Positions 10,360-19,495 of a DNA stretch of 64,000 nt are shown here, piece after piece (the stretch's first letter is position 1; each line of letters starts with the position of its first letter). This stretch comes from Panacagrimonas sp965216845 (GTDB lineage Bacteria > Pseudomonadota > Gammaproteobacteria > Nevskiales > Nevskiaceae). The position numbers were made by a program, and so were the translations under genes. Location: positions 1,178,001 through 1,242,000 of the forward strand of contig OZ244200.1 of NCBI GenBank assembly GCA_965216845.1, written 5' to 3'. The notes under the pieces were generated by a model that worked only from the letters and a program-made list of their open reading frames with translations, ran no database searches and was not told where the DNA came from.

Positions 10360-11592
10360 GTGGTGGGGCTTTGCGTAATCTTTGTGATGGCGGCAATGGT
10401 GCTGGCGGCGATGCTGGTCGAACCGATCAGCGCGCGTCTGCGTTTGCCGTTCAGCGCGCTGTTGGTATTGATCGGCTTCGCCGCCTCTGAGCTGATTACC
10501 GGCCTGGGGTTTGATACCGGTCTGCGGCATGAAGATTTCGTGGCGCTGGTGTTGCACGTACTGGTGCCGATGCTGGTGTTCGAGTCGGCGTTTCATATGT
10601 CGCTGCGCGGCCTGTTGAAAAACCTGCTGCCGGTCTTGCTGCTGGCCGTGCCCTTCATGCTGTTGGCGGCGGCGCTGACGGGCGTGACCCTTTATTGGGG
10701 GATCAACCATCCGGGCTTTCCGTTGATGGCTGCGCTGCTGACCGGCACGATTCTGTCGGCGACCGACCCGGTGGCGGTGGTGGCGCTGTTTCAGAAGCTG
10801 CACGCGCCGCAACGGCTGAGCGTGTTGCTGGAAGGCGAGAGCCTGTTCAACGACGCCACTGCGGTGGTGGTTTTCGGTTTGCTGGTGGGCCTGATGCTGC
10901 ACCCATCGACTTCGCTGTCCGCATCACAGGTCGCACTGGATTTTTCGCGGCATTTTGTCGGCGGTGTGGTGTTCGGCCTGGCGCTTGGCTTGATCGCCGG
11001 TTGGCTTTATTCGCGATCGGCGCGGCTGGAGTGGATCAGCATTATTGCGCTGTTGTTGCCGCCCCTGGCTTACGTGCTGGCCGAACAGCAGTTGCATGTT
11101 TCGGGCATTGTCACGGTTCTCTGCGCCGGACTGATGTTGGGCGAGGCGCATCGCCAGAGCCGGGCGGACGCCTTTGTTTCAAATCTTTGGCAGGTGATTG
11201 CCTATGCGGCCAATGCCATCGTGTTTCTGCTGGTGGGGGTGACGATGACGGTTGGCATGTTCACTTCGCACTGGCTGGCGATGCTGATCGGCATCGGTGC
11301 GGCGACGCTGGCGCGTCTGCTCAACGTCTATGTCCTGCTGCGCTTGTGTCTGAAGTTGCCGGGACAGGCGCCGCTGGGACGCGGTTACCCGGCGGTGTTG
11401 CAGTGGGGCGGGTTGCGCGGTGCTGTCGCCCTGGCGCTGGCGCTTTCCCTGCCCACCGAGATCCAGGGCTGGTACAGCATCCAGTCCATCGTCTACGGCG
11501 TGGTGGTGTTCACCTTGTTCGTGCAAGCGCCGCTGATGGCGCCATTGGTGCGAAAGGCCGTGGCTTCGGCGCCTTCGGCGGACGCTGGTTAG
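10360..11592 (+). CDS. CPA1-family Na+(K+)/H+ antiporter, NhaP type
   Basis: The 410-residue protein has about 11-12 hydrophobic segments. The family signatures are intact: LTGTILSATDPVAVVALFQKL, with the TDP motif, and LLEGESLFNDATAVVVF, with the ND pair that binds the ion. It should exchange Na+ or K+ for protons across the inner membrane. There is no cytosolic regulatory tail. The start is uncertain: GTG at 10360 is the longest, but no clear ribosome-binding site precedes it and an alternative lies about 10384-10387. The 3' end overlaps the convergent NYN gene by 4 bp. Confidence 0.9.
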   Translation: MVGLCVIFVMAAMVLAAMLVEPISARLRLPFSALLVLIGFAASELITGLGFDTGLRHEDFVALVLHVLVPMLVFESAFHMSLRGLLKNLLPVLLLAVPFMLLAAALTGVTLYWGINHPGFPLMAALLTGTILSATDPVAVVALFQKLHAPQRLSVLLEGESLFNDATAVVVFGLLVGLMLHPSTSLSASQVALDFSRHFVGGVVFGLALGLIAGWLYSRSARLEWISIIALLLPPLAYVLAEQQLHVSGIVTVLCAGLMLGEAHRQSRADAFVSNLWQVIAYAANAIVFLLVGVTMTVGMFTSHWLAMLIGIGAATLARLLNVYVLLRLCLKLPGQAPLGRGYPAVLQWGGLRGAVALALALSLPTEIQGWYSIQSIVYGVVVFTLFVQAPLMAPLVRKAVASAPSADAG

Positions 11593-12326
11593 CTGCTGTC
11601 ATGCGAATCGCGCAGCCAGACGGTACGTGACTTCCCGTCCTGCTGCGGTCGCTCATCGATCTCGAAGGCCTTGATCGCTTTCACCAGTTCCGCCAATTTC
11701 TTGTAACCCCAGTTGCGCGGGTCGAAGTCCGGCGCCTGGTTGGCGATGTGTGATCCCACCGCGCCCAGTTGCGCCCAGCCGTCCTCATCGGACGCGGCGT
11801 CCACGGCGTTGCGCACCAGGCTGAGCAGACGCTTGTCGCTGCGCAGACTCTTGGCGCTCTTGCGTCGCGCCGGCTTGTCGGCTTCGGCGGCTTCTTCGCG
11901 CAGCACGTCCACGTAGATGAATTTGTCGCAGGCGGAGACGAAGGCCTGCGGGGTCTTGCGTTCGCCGAAGCCGTACACCGTCAGACCGGCTTCGCGCACG
12001 CGGGCGGCCAGGCGGGTGAAGTCGCTGTCGCTGGACACGATGCAGAAGCCGTCGAAGCGCTCGGTGTAGAGCAGGTCCATGGCGTCGATGATCATGGCGC
12101 TGTCGGTGGCGTTCTTGCCGACGGTGTAGCGGAATTGCTGGATGGGTTGAATCGCATGCTCGGCCAGCACCTGCTTCCAGCCGCGCAGATTGGGCAGGGT
12201 CCAGTCGCCATAAATGCGCTTGACGCTGGCGACGCCGTACTTGGCGATCTCCGCCAGCAGCGCTTCGGTCAGGCCGGATTGGGCGTTGTCGGCGTCGATC
12301 AACACCGCGAGTTTGGCTTGGTTCAT
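11589..12326 (-). CDS. NYN-domain putative ribonuclease with C-terminal OST-HTH/LOTUS domain
   Basis: The 245-residue protein starts with a LabA-like NYN (PIN-like) domain: AVLIDADNAQ, ATDSAMIIDAMDLLY and CIVSSDSDFTRLAARVREAG hold the acidic metal-binding residues. From about residue 165 a winged-helix OST-HTH/LOTUS domain follows (SLVRNAVDAASDEDGWAQLG onward), thought to bind RNA. The start at 12326 (MNQAKLAV) is chosen because homology begins there; the ORF extends upstream into sdhE DNA. The target RNA is unknown. It is divergent from sdhE, with 49 bp between starts. Confidence 0.9.
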   Translation of the reverse strand: MNQAKLAVLIDADNAQSGLTEALLAEIAKYGVASVKRIYGDWTLPNLRGWKQVLAEHAIQPIQQFRYTVGKNATDSAMIIDAMDLLYTERFDGFCIVSSDSDFTRLAARVREAGLTVYGFGERKTPQAFVSACDKFIYVDVLREEAAEADKPARRKSAKSLRSDKRLLSLVRNAVDAASDEDGWAQLGAVGSHIANQAPDFDPRNWGYKKLAELVKAIKAFEIDERPQQDGKSRTVWLRDSHDSS

Positions 12327-12375
12327 GTCGGGGCGGGTTATGCTTGGCCGCTCATCCTTGGTGTGGCGCATCCGC

Positions 12376-12624
12376 ATGTCAAACGCTGAACGGTCAGAAG
12401 CCCGCATCCGCTGGCTGCTAAGGCGTGGCATGAAGGAGTTGGACGTGATGTTGGGGCGTTATCACCAGCATCGCTATGCCAATGCGCCGCCCGCCGAACG
12501 GGCCGCATTCCTGCGGTTGGTGACCGAGATCGAAGATCCGGAAATCTGGGCCTGGGCCATGCACCGCGCCGAGCCGCCGGCCGAATTTGCTGATGTCATC
12601 GAGCAGCTTCGTATCCACTATTGA
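12376..12624 (+). CDS. sdhE: FAD assembly factor SdhE (SDHAF2 homologue)
   Basis: The 82-residue protein carries the SdhE signature: RRGMKELDVMLGRYHQH, with the RGMKE surface motif, and LVTEIEDPEIWAWAM. SdhE binds SdhA and promotes covalent attachment of FAD. The ATG at 12376 gives the usual length; a longer ORF starting at 12214 overlaps the NYN gene and is rejected. It overlaps ygfX by 32 bp, the typical sdhE-ygfX arrangement. It is about 2.9 kb past sdhB, so it is not in the sdh operon. Confidence 0.95.
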   Translation: MSNAERSEARIRWLLRRGMKELDVMLGRYHQHRYANAPPAERAAFLRLVTEIEDPEIWAWAMHRAEPPAEFADVIEQLRIHY

Positions 12625-13054
12625 GCTGCGTCTGCGGCCGTCGGCGCGCGCGCACCGCTTGCTGTTCTGGCTGCATGGCATTCCCCTGGCGCTGTTGCCT
12701 GTGGCGGTGCCATCGGGTTTGTGGATGCTGTTGCCGGTGGTGAGCATCGGCGCGTCGTGGTGGTGGCTCAGGCGACATCCGGCTTTCGGCCATGGGCCTG
12801 ACTCCATCCGTCGCCTCGTCTGGCACGCCGACGGAAACTGGAAAATCCGCACCGCCAGTGGAACCGAATCCGCCGCGGCGCTGTTGCCCAGCAGTTATCT
12901 TCATGACGCCGTTTTGATTCTGAACTTCAAACAGGACGACGGGCGCAGGCGCACGCGCATCGTGCTGGGCGACGAAGCCGAAGCGGCGCTGATTCAACGC
13001 TTGCGTGCGCGCCTGTCGGTCAGCCGGCCCGCTGCGTCCGGCAGCACCCGTTGA
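12593..13054 (+). CDS. ygfX: YgfX-like inner-membrane protein
   Basis: The 153-residue protein is encoded directly after and overlapping sdhE, as in other gammaproteobacteria. The N-terminus (IELRLRPSARAHRLLFWLHG) resembles the YgfX start. Two hydrophobic helices follow at about residues 27-62, and the soluble rest ends in an Arg-rich tail. YgfX has been described as a membrane partner of SdhE and as toxin CptA; its exact role is unsettled. The ATG at 12593 is used, with a TTG alternative at 12587. The stop overlaps the alkA start. Confidence 0.78.
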   Translation: MSSSSFVSTIELRLRPSARAHRLLFWLHGIPLALLPVAVPSGLWMLLPVVSIGASWWWLRRHPAFGHGPDSIRRLVWHADGNWKIRTASGTESAAALLPSSYLHDAVLILNFKQDDGRRRTRIVLGDEAEAALIQRLRARLSVSRPAASGSTR

Positions 13055-13932
13055 CGCCGCAACCGTTTCGTTTTCGTCTGGCGTATCGGCCGCCGTTTCA
13101 TTGGTCGGCGCTGCGCGATTTTTTCGCATTACGCGGCGCCAGTGGCGTGGAGACGGTGGTGGATGGTGTGTACTGGCGTTGCCTGCGCGCCGGATCACAT
13201 CAGGGCTGGATCACGCTGGAGGACGAGGCGTCTTCATCCAGCATCATGGTGCGCGCCGCACCAGATTTGTTTTCGGTCAAGGCCGAGTTGCAGCAGGGTT
13301 TGCGCCGGATGCTGGATCTGGATGCGGATATCCGGGCCATTGAATCTTTGCTCCAAGCCGATGCGCGTCTGTCGCCGATGTTGGCGCAGTATCCGGGCCT
13401 GCGGGTGCCGGGCGCCTGGGACGGTTACGAGGTGGCGGTGCGCGCCATCGTCGGCCAGCAGGTATCGGTCAAGGGCGCGACGACGGTTTTTTCCCGGCTC
13501 GCGGAACAGTTTGGCGAACCGCTGCAAACGCCCATTACCCAACTCAATCGACTGCCGCCGCTCTGTGAACGCGTGGCGGGGGCTTCTCTGGAGTCGGTCA
13601 TTGGCTGCGGCATGAACCGCGCGCGGGCGCAGGCCCTGCTGGACTTATCGAACGCGGTTGCGCGGGGTTGGTTGCGCTTGCAAGCCGGGCAGGAGGTGGC
13701 AGCGGTTTGCAAGCAGTTGAAATCCATTCGCGGCATCGGCGACTGGACCGCGCAATACATCGCCATGCGTGTTTTGCGAGATGCGGATGCTTTCCCAGCA
13801 TCTGATCTGGGCTTGATGAAAGCGATCGGTGTTCAGCGGCCACGTGAACTGTTAAACATCGCCGAGGCATGGCGCCCCTATCGTGCCTATGCGGCGATTC
13901 ACCTTTGGCGCAGCCCTGGAGCGGGCGGCTAA
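13051..13932 (+). CDS. alkA: DNA-3-methyladenine glycosylase II (AlkA-like)
   Basis: The 293-residue protein has an AlkA N-terminal domain and a helix-hairpin-helix glycosylase domain. AVRAIVGQQVS marks the start of the HhH fold. LKSIRGIGDWTAQYIAMRVL is the hairpin, and DAFPASDLGL contains the catalytic Asp. It removes alkylated purines from DNA. There is no fused Ada domain. The TTG at 13051 overlaps the ygfX stop (TTGA), so it is translationally coupled to the sdhE-ygfX unit. It overlaps the convergent flavodoxin-like gene by 4 bp. Confidence 0.93.
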   Translation: MTPQPFRFRLAYRPPFHWSALRDFFALRGASGVETVVDGVYWRCLRAGSHQGWITLEDEASSSSIMVRAAPDLFSVKAELQQGLRRMLDLDADIRAIESLLQADARLSPMLAQYPGLRVPGAWDGYEVAVRAIVGQQVSVKGATTVFSRLAEQFGEPLQTPITQLNRLPPLCERVAGASLESVIGCGMNRARAQALLDLSNAVARGWLRLQAGQEVAAVCKQLKSIRGIGDWTAQYIAMRVLRDADAFPASDLGLMKAIGVQRPRELLNIAEAWRPYRAYAAIHLWRSPGAGG

Positions 13933-14387
13933 AAGATCGACATCGACAATCCCGCCGCCAGGGTTTGTCCCATTTCGTGTGCCTTGGCCAAAGCGGTCTC
14001 ATCCAGCTCGCCAACCGCGATCAGCGGTTCGGCGACCCGGTTCCATCCGTAGCCCAGCGCGATGCGTTCCAGCGCGGTGACCGCGCCGGTGCCGTCATTG
14101 CCTGCGCTGACGAACATGGCCCAGGGCAGGCCCACGGTCTTGCCTTCGGCCGGATAATAGGTGCGGTCCAGAAAATCCTTTACCGCGCCGGAGAGGTAGC
14201 CAAAGTTTTCCGGCGTGCCGATGAGCAATCCCCCGGCCCACAGCAAGTCCTCGATATCGGCTTCCAGCGCCGGCTTGACGCGCAACTCCACCTCATCGGC
14301 GAATTCACGCGCGCCGGCTTGCACGGCTTCACAAAGCCGCCTGGTCTTGCCGCTTTGCGAGGTGTAGATCAGCAACAGATGTTTCAT
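13929..14387 (-). CDS. Flavodoxin-family / NAD(P)H-dependent oxidoreductase
   Basis: The 152-residue protein has a flavodoxin fold. IYTSQSGKTRRL is the FMN phosphate-binding loop, and GTPENFGYLSGAVKDFLDRTYY is the WrbA/flavodoxin-like second loop. It probably binds FMN and transfers electrons to quinones or another acceptor. The electron partner cannot be told from context. It lies convergent with alkA and divergent from apbC. Confidence 0.85.
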   Translation of the reverse strand: MKHLLLIYTSQSGKTRRLCEAVQAGAREFADEVELRVKPALEADIEDLLWAGGLLIGTPENFGYLSGAVKDFLDRTYYPAEGKTVGLPWAMFVSAGNDGTGAVTALERIALGYGWNRVAEPLIAVGELDETALAKAHEMGQTLAAGLSMSIF

Positions 14388-14464
14388 GTCCGCATTCTGG
14401 CAGGTCAGCGCGCCTCTGGCACCGTTTCCTTAAACTGCACCCTCGGCCCTCATTCGATGTCACT

Positions 14465-15547
14465 ATGGCTTCCCCCGACACCGCCGCGCTTGACGCTGCC
14501 CTTGAATCATATGTCGACCCGCTGATTGGCTGCGGGTTGATCTCCGCCGGTTGCGTCAAACAGGCGGCGCTGAACAATGGCCGCGCAAGCTTGCAGTTGG
14601 AATTGGGGTTCCCGGCGGCGGGTTATCGCGCAACTCTGATCCAGGCGCTGCAAGCGCATTTGCGATCCGAGCTGAAGCTGGAATCTGATATCGAGCTGAG
14701 CTGGTGTGTGCAATCGCAGGCGGTGCAGGAAAAGCTGAAGCCGATCCCGCAAGTGCGCAATATCATCGCCGTGGCTTCCGGCAAGGGCGGGGTGGGCAAG
14801 TCCACGGTTTCCGCCAATCTGGCCTTGGCCTTGCAGGCCGAAGGCGCGCGTGTTGGCGTACTGGACGCGGATATCTACGGCCCCAGCCAACCGCGCATGC
14901 TGGGCAGCAGCGCCAAGCCGACCTCGCCCGATGGCAGCAACATGCATCCCATTCAAACCCTGGGCTTGCAGGCCATGAGCATCGGCTTTCTGATCTCTGA
15001 AGAGCAGCCCATGATCTGGCGCGGGCCAATGGTGACCCAGGCGCTGATGCAGCTGATCAATGAGACGCGCTGGAAGGACCTGGACTATTTGATCATCGAC
15101 CTGCCACCCGGCACCGGCGATACCCAGCTCACACTGTCGCAACGCATTCCGGTATCTGGCGCGGTGATTGTCACCACGCCGCAGGACATCGCCTTGCTGG
15201 ACGCGCGAAAGGGCCTGGAAATGTTTCGCAAGGTTTCCGTGCCGGTGTTGGGTGTGGTGGAAAACATGAGCCTGTTTCATTGCCCGCATTGCGGGGAAAC
15301 CACCGAGATCTTCGGTGCTGGCGGTGGACAAAACATGGCCCAGCAATACGACGTGGAGCTGCTGGGGCAGATTCCACTGGATGCGCAAATCCGCCTGCAG
15401 GCGGATTCGGGCAAGCCCAGCGTGGCGGCGGACCCCGAGTCACCCGTGTCGCTCATCTATCGCGATATCGCGCGCAAGGCGGCGGCGCGTCTGGCCTACG
15501 GCGACGATGAGCAGGCATTTCCGGAAATCACCATTTCCGACGATTAA
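14465..15547 (+). CDS. apbC: Iron-sulfur cluster carrier ATPase ApbC/Mrp
   Basis: The 360-residue P-loop protein belongs to the Mrp/NBP35 family. An N-terminal MIP18/DUF59-like domain spans about residues 1-80. The deviant Walker A motif GKGGVGKST follows, with IIDLPPGTGDTQLT as Walker B. The CPHC pair near residue 275 binds the transferred Fe-S cluster. It loads clusters onto apo-proteins in the cytoplasm. A gene for a conserved hypothetical protein follows after 30 bp and may be cotranscribed. Confidence 0.94.
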   Translation: MASPDTAALDAALESYVDPLIGCGLISAGCVKQAALNNGRASLQLELGFPAAGYRATLIQALQAHLRSELKLESDIELSWCVQSQAVQEKLKPIPQVRNIIAVASGKGGVGKSTVSANLALALQAEGARVGVLDADIYGPSQPRMLGSSAKPTSPDGSNMHPIQTLGLQAMSIGFLISEEQPMIWRGPMVTQALMQLINETRWKDLDYLIIDLPPGTGDTQLTLSQRIPVSGAVIVTTPQDIALLDARKGLEMFRKVSVPVLGVVENMSLFHCPHCGETTEIFGAGGGQNMAQQYDVELLGQIPLDAQIRLQADSGKPSVAADPESPVSLIYRDIARKAAARLAYGDDEQAFPEITISDD

Positions 15548-15577
15548 TCCGACGCGCCGGGCAAAGACGCTCCAGAC

Positions 15578-16180
15578 ATGTCGCGCGGTTGGATTCTGCT
15601 GATCCTCGCCAGTTGCGCCCTCGGCGCCTGGAACTGGTGGCAGGGCCGCGCGCTGCCGTTGCCCGCCGGCGTGGAATACGCGCCGGACGCGCCACGGCAG
15701 ACGCCGCTGAGTGGCAAAGCATCCCCCATCGTATTCGGCGGCTACCAGCTACAGCCGCGCGCAAACTTTCAAATGACGGCGCGATTGCTGCGTCGTGAGC
15801 GCTACCATCTGGGACGAGAAGCGCGGATCGCGCCGCTGGATTTCGCGCTCGGTTGGGGGCCGATGTCGGACAGCGCCTTGCTGGATCGGGTGCAGCTGCG
15901 GCAGTCTGGTCGTTTCTACCACGTGGCCTGGGCCGACGCCGCGCTGTCGGCGGACCGCATTCTCCGAAATTCGGCGAATGTGCATATGATTCCGGCGGAC
16001 GCGACGGTGGCCCGGGCGCTGAACAGGATGCGCCCGGGGCATATTCTCCGGCTGGACGGTCTGTTGGTGGATGTGCAGGGCAAGGATGGTTGGGAATGGC
16101 GGACCTCGCTACGGCGTGACGACAGCGGTGACGGCGCCTGCGAATTATTCTGGGTGCGTCTGGCGCACGTCATCAAATAA
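15578..16180 (+). CDS. Conserved hypothetical membrane-anchored protein
   Basis: The 200-residue product has an N-terminal hydrophobic anchor (about residues 4-17, WILLILASCALGAWNWW) and a soluble domain. It resembles conserved proteobacterial proteins of unknown function. Recognisable stretches are FGGYQLQPRANFQMTARLL, a LGREARIAPLDFALGWGPMSD block, and a closing region with WRTSLRRDD and CELFWV. The many Trp and Arg residues suggest a folded extracytoplasmic domain. It lies between apbC and dcd in a same-strand run with short gaps. No function is assigned. Confidence 0.72.
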   Translation: MSRGWILLILASCALGAWNWWQGRALPLPAGVEYAPDAPRQTPLSGKASPIVFGGYQLQPRANFQMTARLLRRERYHLGREARIAPLDFALGWGPMSDSALLDRVQLRQSGRFYHVAWADAALSADRILRNSANVHMIPADATVARALNRMRPGHILRLDGLLVDVQGKDGWEWRTSLRRDDSGDGACELFWVRLAHVIK

Positions 16181-16191
16181 CGAACAAACGA

Positions 16192-16755
16192 ATGAGTATC
16201 AAATCAGACCAATGGATTCGACGCATGGCCGCGCAGGGCATGATCGAACCCTTTGAGGCGGGGCAGGTGCGCACCAATGGTGATCAACGCATCGTCAGCT
16301 ACGGCGTCTCCAGCTACGGCTATGACGTGCGCTGCGCCAACGAATTCAAGATATTCACCAACATCAATTCGGCGGTGGTGGACCCCAAGGCTTTTTCCGA
16401 AGACAGCTTTGTGAATGTGACCGGAGACGTGTGCATCATTCCGCCCAACTCCTTTGCGCTGGCGCGCACGGTGGAGTTCTTCCGCATTCCCCGTGAAGTT
16501 CTCACCATTTGCCTGGGCAAGAGCACCTACGCCCGTTGCGGCATCATCGTCAACGTCACGCCACTGGAACCGGAATGGGAGGGCCACGTCACACTGGAAT
16601 TTTCCAATACCACGCCGCTGCCCGCCAAGGTTTACGCCAATGAAGGTGTGGCGCAAATGCTGTTTCTGGAGTCCGATGAAGTTTGTGAAACCTCGTACAA
16701 GGATCGCGGCGGCAAGTATCAGGGGCAGCGTGGGGTGACCTTGCCCAAGACCTGA
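16192..16755 (+). CDS. dcd: dCTP deaminase
   Basis: The 187-residue enzyme converts dCTP to dUTP for thymidylate synthesis. Conserved regions are VSSYGYDVRCANEFKIF, LGKSTYARCGIIVNVTPLEP and GHVTLEFSNTTPLPAKVY, the last holding the catalytic Glu. GVAQMLFLESDEVCETSY closes the family core. Length fits the monofunctional bacterial enzyme. The ATG at 16192 lies 11 bp after the upstream gene. Confidence 0.97.
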   Translation: MSIKSDQWIRRMAAQGMIEPFEAGQVRTNGDQRIVSYGVSSYGYDVRCANEFKIFTNINSAVVDPKAFSEDSFVNVTGDVCIIPPNSFALARTVEFFRIPREVLTICLGKSTYARCGIIVNVTPLEPEWEGHVTLEFSNTTPLPAKVYANEGVAQMLFLESDEVCETSYKDRGGKYQGQRGVTLPKT

Positions 16756-16801
16756 TTCGATGCACGGGACTTGCTGACATCCGCTGCCAAACAAGACGAC
16801 A

Positions 16802-17275
16802 TTGAGCAAAAAGCCTTATATCACCAAGCGCGGGTATCAAGACCTGCGCGCCGAATATGATGCGCTGTGGAATCAACGCCGGCCGCAGGTGGTCAAGGCT
16901 TTGTCCGCCGCCGCCGCCGAAGGTGACCGCTCGGAGAATGCCGAATATCAGTATCGCAAGAAGGAATTGCGAGAAATCGATCGTCGCGTGCGTTACCTGC
17001 AGCGGCGCTTGCCAGCGCTTGAAGTGGTTTCCCAAAAGCCGGCCGACCCCGGGAAGGTGTTTTTCGGTGCACGGGTCACGCTGGCGAACCCGGCCAGGCA
17101 ACAACGTTGTTACCGAATCGTCGGTTCTGATGAAACCGATTCTGCCGAAGAAAACATCAGCGTGGATTCGCCGGTGGCCAGAGCGCTGCTGGGACGCAAA
17201 GTGGGCGACTGCGTCACGGTGGTCCTGCCTCAGACCGAGGTCGAGTATGAAGTGCTGAGCATCGTTTATTCTTAA
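16802..17275 (+). CDS. greB: Transcription elongation factor GreB
   Basis: The 157-residue protein matches GreB. The N-terminal coiled coil carries the tip motif EGDRSENAEYQYRKKELREI with the acidic residues that reach the RNA polymerase active site. The C-terminal FKBP-like domain has GKVFFGARV and ISVDSPVARALLGRKVGD. GreB, rather than GreA, is supported by ITKRGYQDLRAEYDALW. It rescues backtracked polymerase by RNA cleavage. The start is a TTG at 16802 with a weak ribosome-binding site; no alternative ATG fits the homology. Confidence 0.95.
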   Translation: MSKKPYITKRGYQDLRAEYDALWNQRRPQVVKALSAAAAEGDRSENAEYQYRKKELREIDRRVRYLQRRLPALEVVSQKPADPGKVFFGARVTLANPARQQRCYRIVGSDETDSAEENISVDSPVARALLGRKVGDCVTVVLPQTEVEYEVLSIVYS

Positions 17276-17393
17276 CGATGCATCCATTTCAGCGCGCTCA
17301 AACCTGCTGTCATTCGCGCTATGTACAAGCCGCTTCGTCGCGGTTAGTCTGAGTTCTTCAAGCGTGTAATCTCAGCAGAGGAGAATCCAAAAC

Positions 17394-18152
17394 ATGGTGC
17401 TCCGTGCCCTGGTGCCGATGAGTTTGTTGGTGGCGATGCTTGTGCCGCAAACCGGTTTGGCGCAAGACAAAATCGGAAGTGCGATCCAGAAGACCCAAGG
17501 CGCCAGCAGGGCGGCAGCGGCTTCTCAGGGGCGGATTGATCGCTTGGATGATCAAATCCGTCAGATGCTGGAGCGGTATCGCGCGGCGAGCTGGGAAGCG
17601 CAGCAATTGACGGTGTATGCCGAGCAGCTTGAAGAACTGACGCAATCCCAGGAAGGCGAGAAACAGTCGTTGCGTCGTCAGCTGGATGCCTTGAGTCAGG
17701 TGGAGCAGGAATTGCTGCCGCTGATGCTGCGCATGATCGAAGGGCTGGAAGCCTTTGTTGACATCGACATGCCGTTCCTGCAATCCGAGCGCAAGGAGCG
17801 GCTGGACAACCTCAAGCGCTTGATGGCCGATTCCGAAGCGCTGAATTCGGAAAAGTTTCGTCGCATTCTGGAGGCCTATCAGATCGAGTCCGATTATGGA
17901 CGCAGCCTGGGCAGCGAACGCGGCGAGGTGCAGGGGCGCGCGGTCGACATTCTGCGGGTGGGACGTGTGGCGATGTATTACCTGACGCTGGATGGCCGCG
18001 AGGCCGGCCATTGGAATGCAGGAGAAAAGGCGTGGAAACGCCTGCCTTCGGCCTATACGCGCGAAGTGCGGCGCGGTCTGCGCATCGCACGCGAGACCAC
18101 GGCGCCGGGCCTGCTTGAATTGCCGGTCGCGGCTGCGGAGCCGGCGTCATGA
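17394..18152 (+). CDS. DUF3450 periplasmic coiled-coil protein of a TonB2-type system
   Basis: The 252-residue protein has a signal peptide ending near residue 23 (GLAQ) and then a long helical region rich in Gln, Arg and Glu. This is the DUF3450 family, which is regularly the first gene of TonB2-type operons. The GAGGAG ribosome-binding site at 17378-17383 fixes the ATG at 17394. The next gene overlaps its stop by 4 bp (ATGA), so translation is coupled. The protein probably acts in the periplasm with the TtpC-like component, but its biochemical role is not known. Confidence 0.88.
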   Translation: MVLRALVPMSLLVAMLVPQTGLAQDKIGSAIQKTQGASRAAAASQGRIDRLDDQIRQMLERYRAASWEAQQLTVYAEQLEELTQSQEGEKQSLRRQLDALSQVEQELLPLMLRMIEGLEAFVDIDMPFLQSERKERLDNLKRLMADSEALNSEKFRRILEAYQIESDYGRSLGSERGEVQGRAVDILRVGRVAMYYLTLDGREAGHWNAGEKAWKRLPSAYTREVRRGLRIARETTAPGLLELPVAAAEPAS

Positions 18153-19495
18153 GGCGGCTGTTGATGAGCGGGTTGACGGCGCTTGCCATCATCATCGCGC
18201 CGTCGGTATCGGCAGACGACCCCATGGACGATCTGCTCAGGCAGATTCAGGAAAGTTCGCGTGCCTCGGCCAAGTTGAACAAGGAACGCGAGCAGCGCTT
18301 TTTGCGCAACAAGGGGGAGCAGGCCCGGTTGCTGGCAAAGGCGCAGAAGGATTTGGCCGCCGCCAAAGCGCGCGTCGGCCGAATCCGGGCCAAGTTCGAG
18401 GCCGGGCAAAAGGAGATCGCCACGCTCAAGCAGCAGTTGCAGACCCAGCTTGGCGACACCGGGCAGATGCAGGCCGCCGCCCGGCAGCTGGCGGGTGATT
18501 TTCGTGCGCAAGCGGCGGATTCGATCATCACCGCGCAGTTTCCGGATCGGCTGAATTTTCTGACGCAATTCTCCCGCAGCCAGGAAATTCCGCCGCTGGA
18601 GGATCTGGAGCATTTCTGGTTTCTGTTGGCGCAGGAAATGGCACAGACCGGGAAAAGCGCAAAGTTTGAAGCAGACATCGTCGACGCCAAGGGCGGGGCG
18701 GTCTCCACCCAAGTGGTTCGGATTGGCCCGTTCACGGCGATGGCCGATGGGCTTTATCTGGTGCCGCAAGCTGATTCGGCGCGGTTGGCCGCCTTGCCTC
18801 GGCAGCCGGCGCGCAAGGCGGATCTGGCCCGGGATTTCGCAGCGCTGGAAGATGGTGTCGGCCCGGTCCTGATCGACCCTTCCCGCGGCGGCTTGCTACG
18901 CATCGAGGGCGACAAGCCCAACCTGCTGGAGCGCGTTCAGCAGGGCGGGCTGGTCGGTTATCTGATCATTCTGATCGGCGCCGTCGGCCTGCTGATTGCC
19001 TTTGTGCAGTTCGTTTACCTGGCGCGGGTACGCTCACGCGTACGGCGCCAGCTGTCGCGGCTGGATGAGCCATCCCAGGACAATCCGCTGGGCCGTCTGC
19101 TGAGTTCACTCGAAGAGGAAGCAGACACCACCGACCCGGAACTGCTGGAGCTGCACCTGTCTGAGCGCGTGCTCAGAGAAACGCCGCGGCTGGAGCGTTT
19201 CCAATCACTGATTCGGCTGTTCGCGGCGGTGGCGCCGCTGATGGGGCTGCTGGGCACGGTGACCGGCATGATCGTGACCTTCCAGGCCATTACCGCGTTC
19301 GGCACAGGTGATCCGCGGCTGATGGCCGACGGTATTTCGCAAGCTCTGGTAACCACCGTGCTGGGGCTGACGGCGGCCATTCCGCTGCTGTTCGCCAACT
19401 CCTGGTTGGTGGCGCGTTCGCGCAAGCTGATTCAGACGCTGGATGAGCAAAGTGCACGCCTTCTGGCGGCGCGCATGGACGGCAGCGGTGTCTGA
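18149..19495 (+). CDS. MotA/TolQ/ExbB proton-channel protein with periplasmic coiled coil (TtpC-like)
   Basis: The 448-residue protein has a signal peptide, a coiled-coil periplasmic segment (about residues 25-120), a further periplasmic domain to about 260, then three membrane helices of a MotA/TolQ/ExbB domain (about 270-440). The conserved TolQ-type stretch FAAVAPLMGLLGTVTGMIVTF is intact. This is the architecture of TtpC of Vibrio TonB2 systems, needed for energy transfer by that TonB. It is coupled to DUF3450 upstream and overlaps exbB downstream. Confidence 0.9.
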   Translation: MRRLLMSGLTALAIIIAPSVSADDPMDDLLRQIQESSRASAKLNKEREQRFLRNKGEQARLLAKAQKDLAAAKARVGRIRAKFEAGQKEIATLKQQLQTQLGDTGQMQAAARQLAGDFRAQAADSIITAQFPDRLNFLTQFSRSQEIPPLEDLEHFWFLLAQEMAQTGKSAKFEADIVDAKGGAVSTQVVRIGPFTAMADGLYLVPQADSARLAALPRQPARKADLARDFAALEDGVGPVLIDPSRGGLLRIEGDKPNLLERVQQGGLVGYLIILIGAVGLLIAFVQFVYLARVRSRVRRQLSRLDEPSQDNPLGRLLSSLEEEADTTDPELLELHLSERVLRETPRLERFQSLIRLFAAVAPLMGLLGTVTGMIVTFQAITAFGTGDPRLMADGISQALVTTVLGLTAAIPLLFANSWLVARSRKLIQTLDEQSARLLAARMDGSGV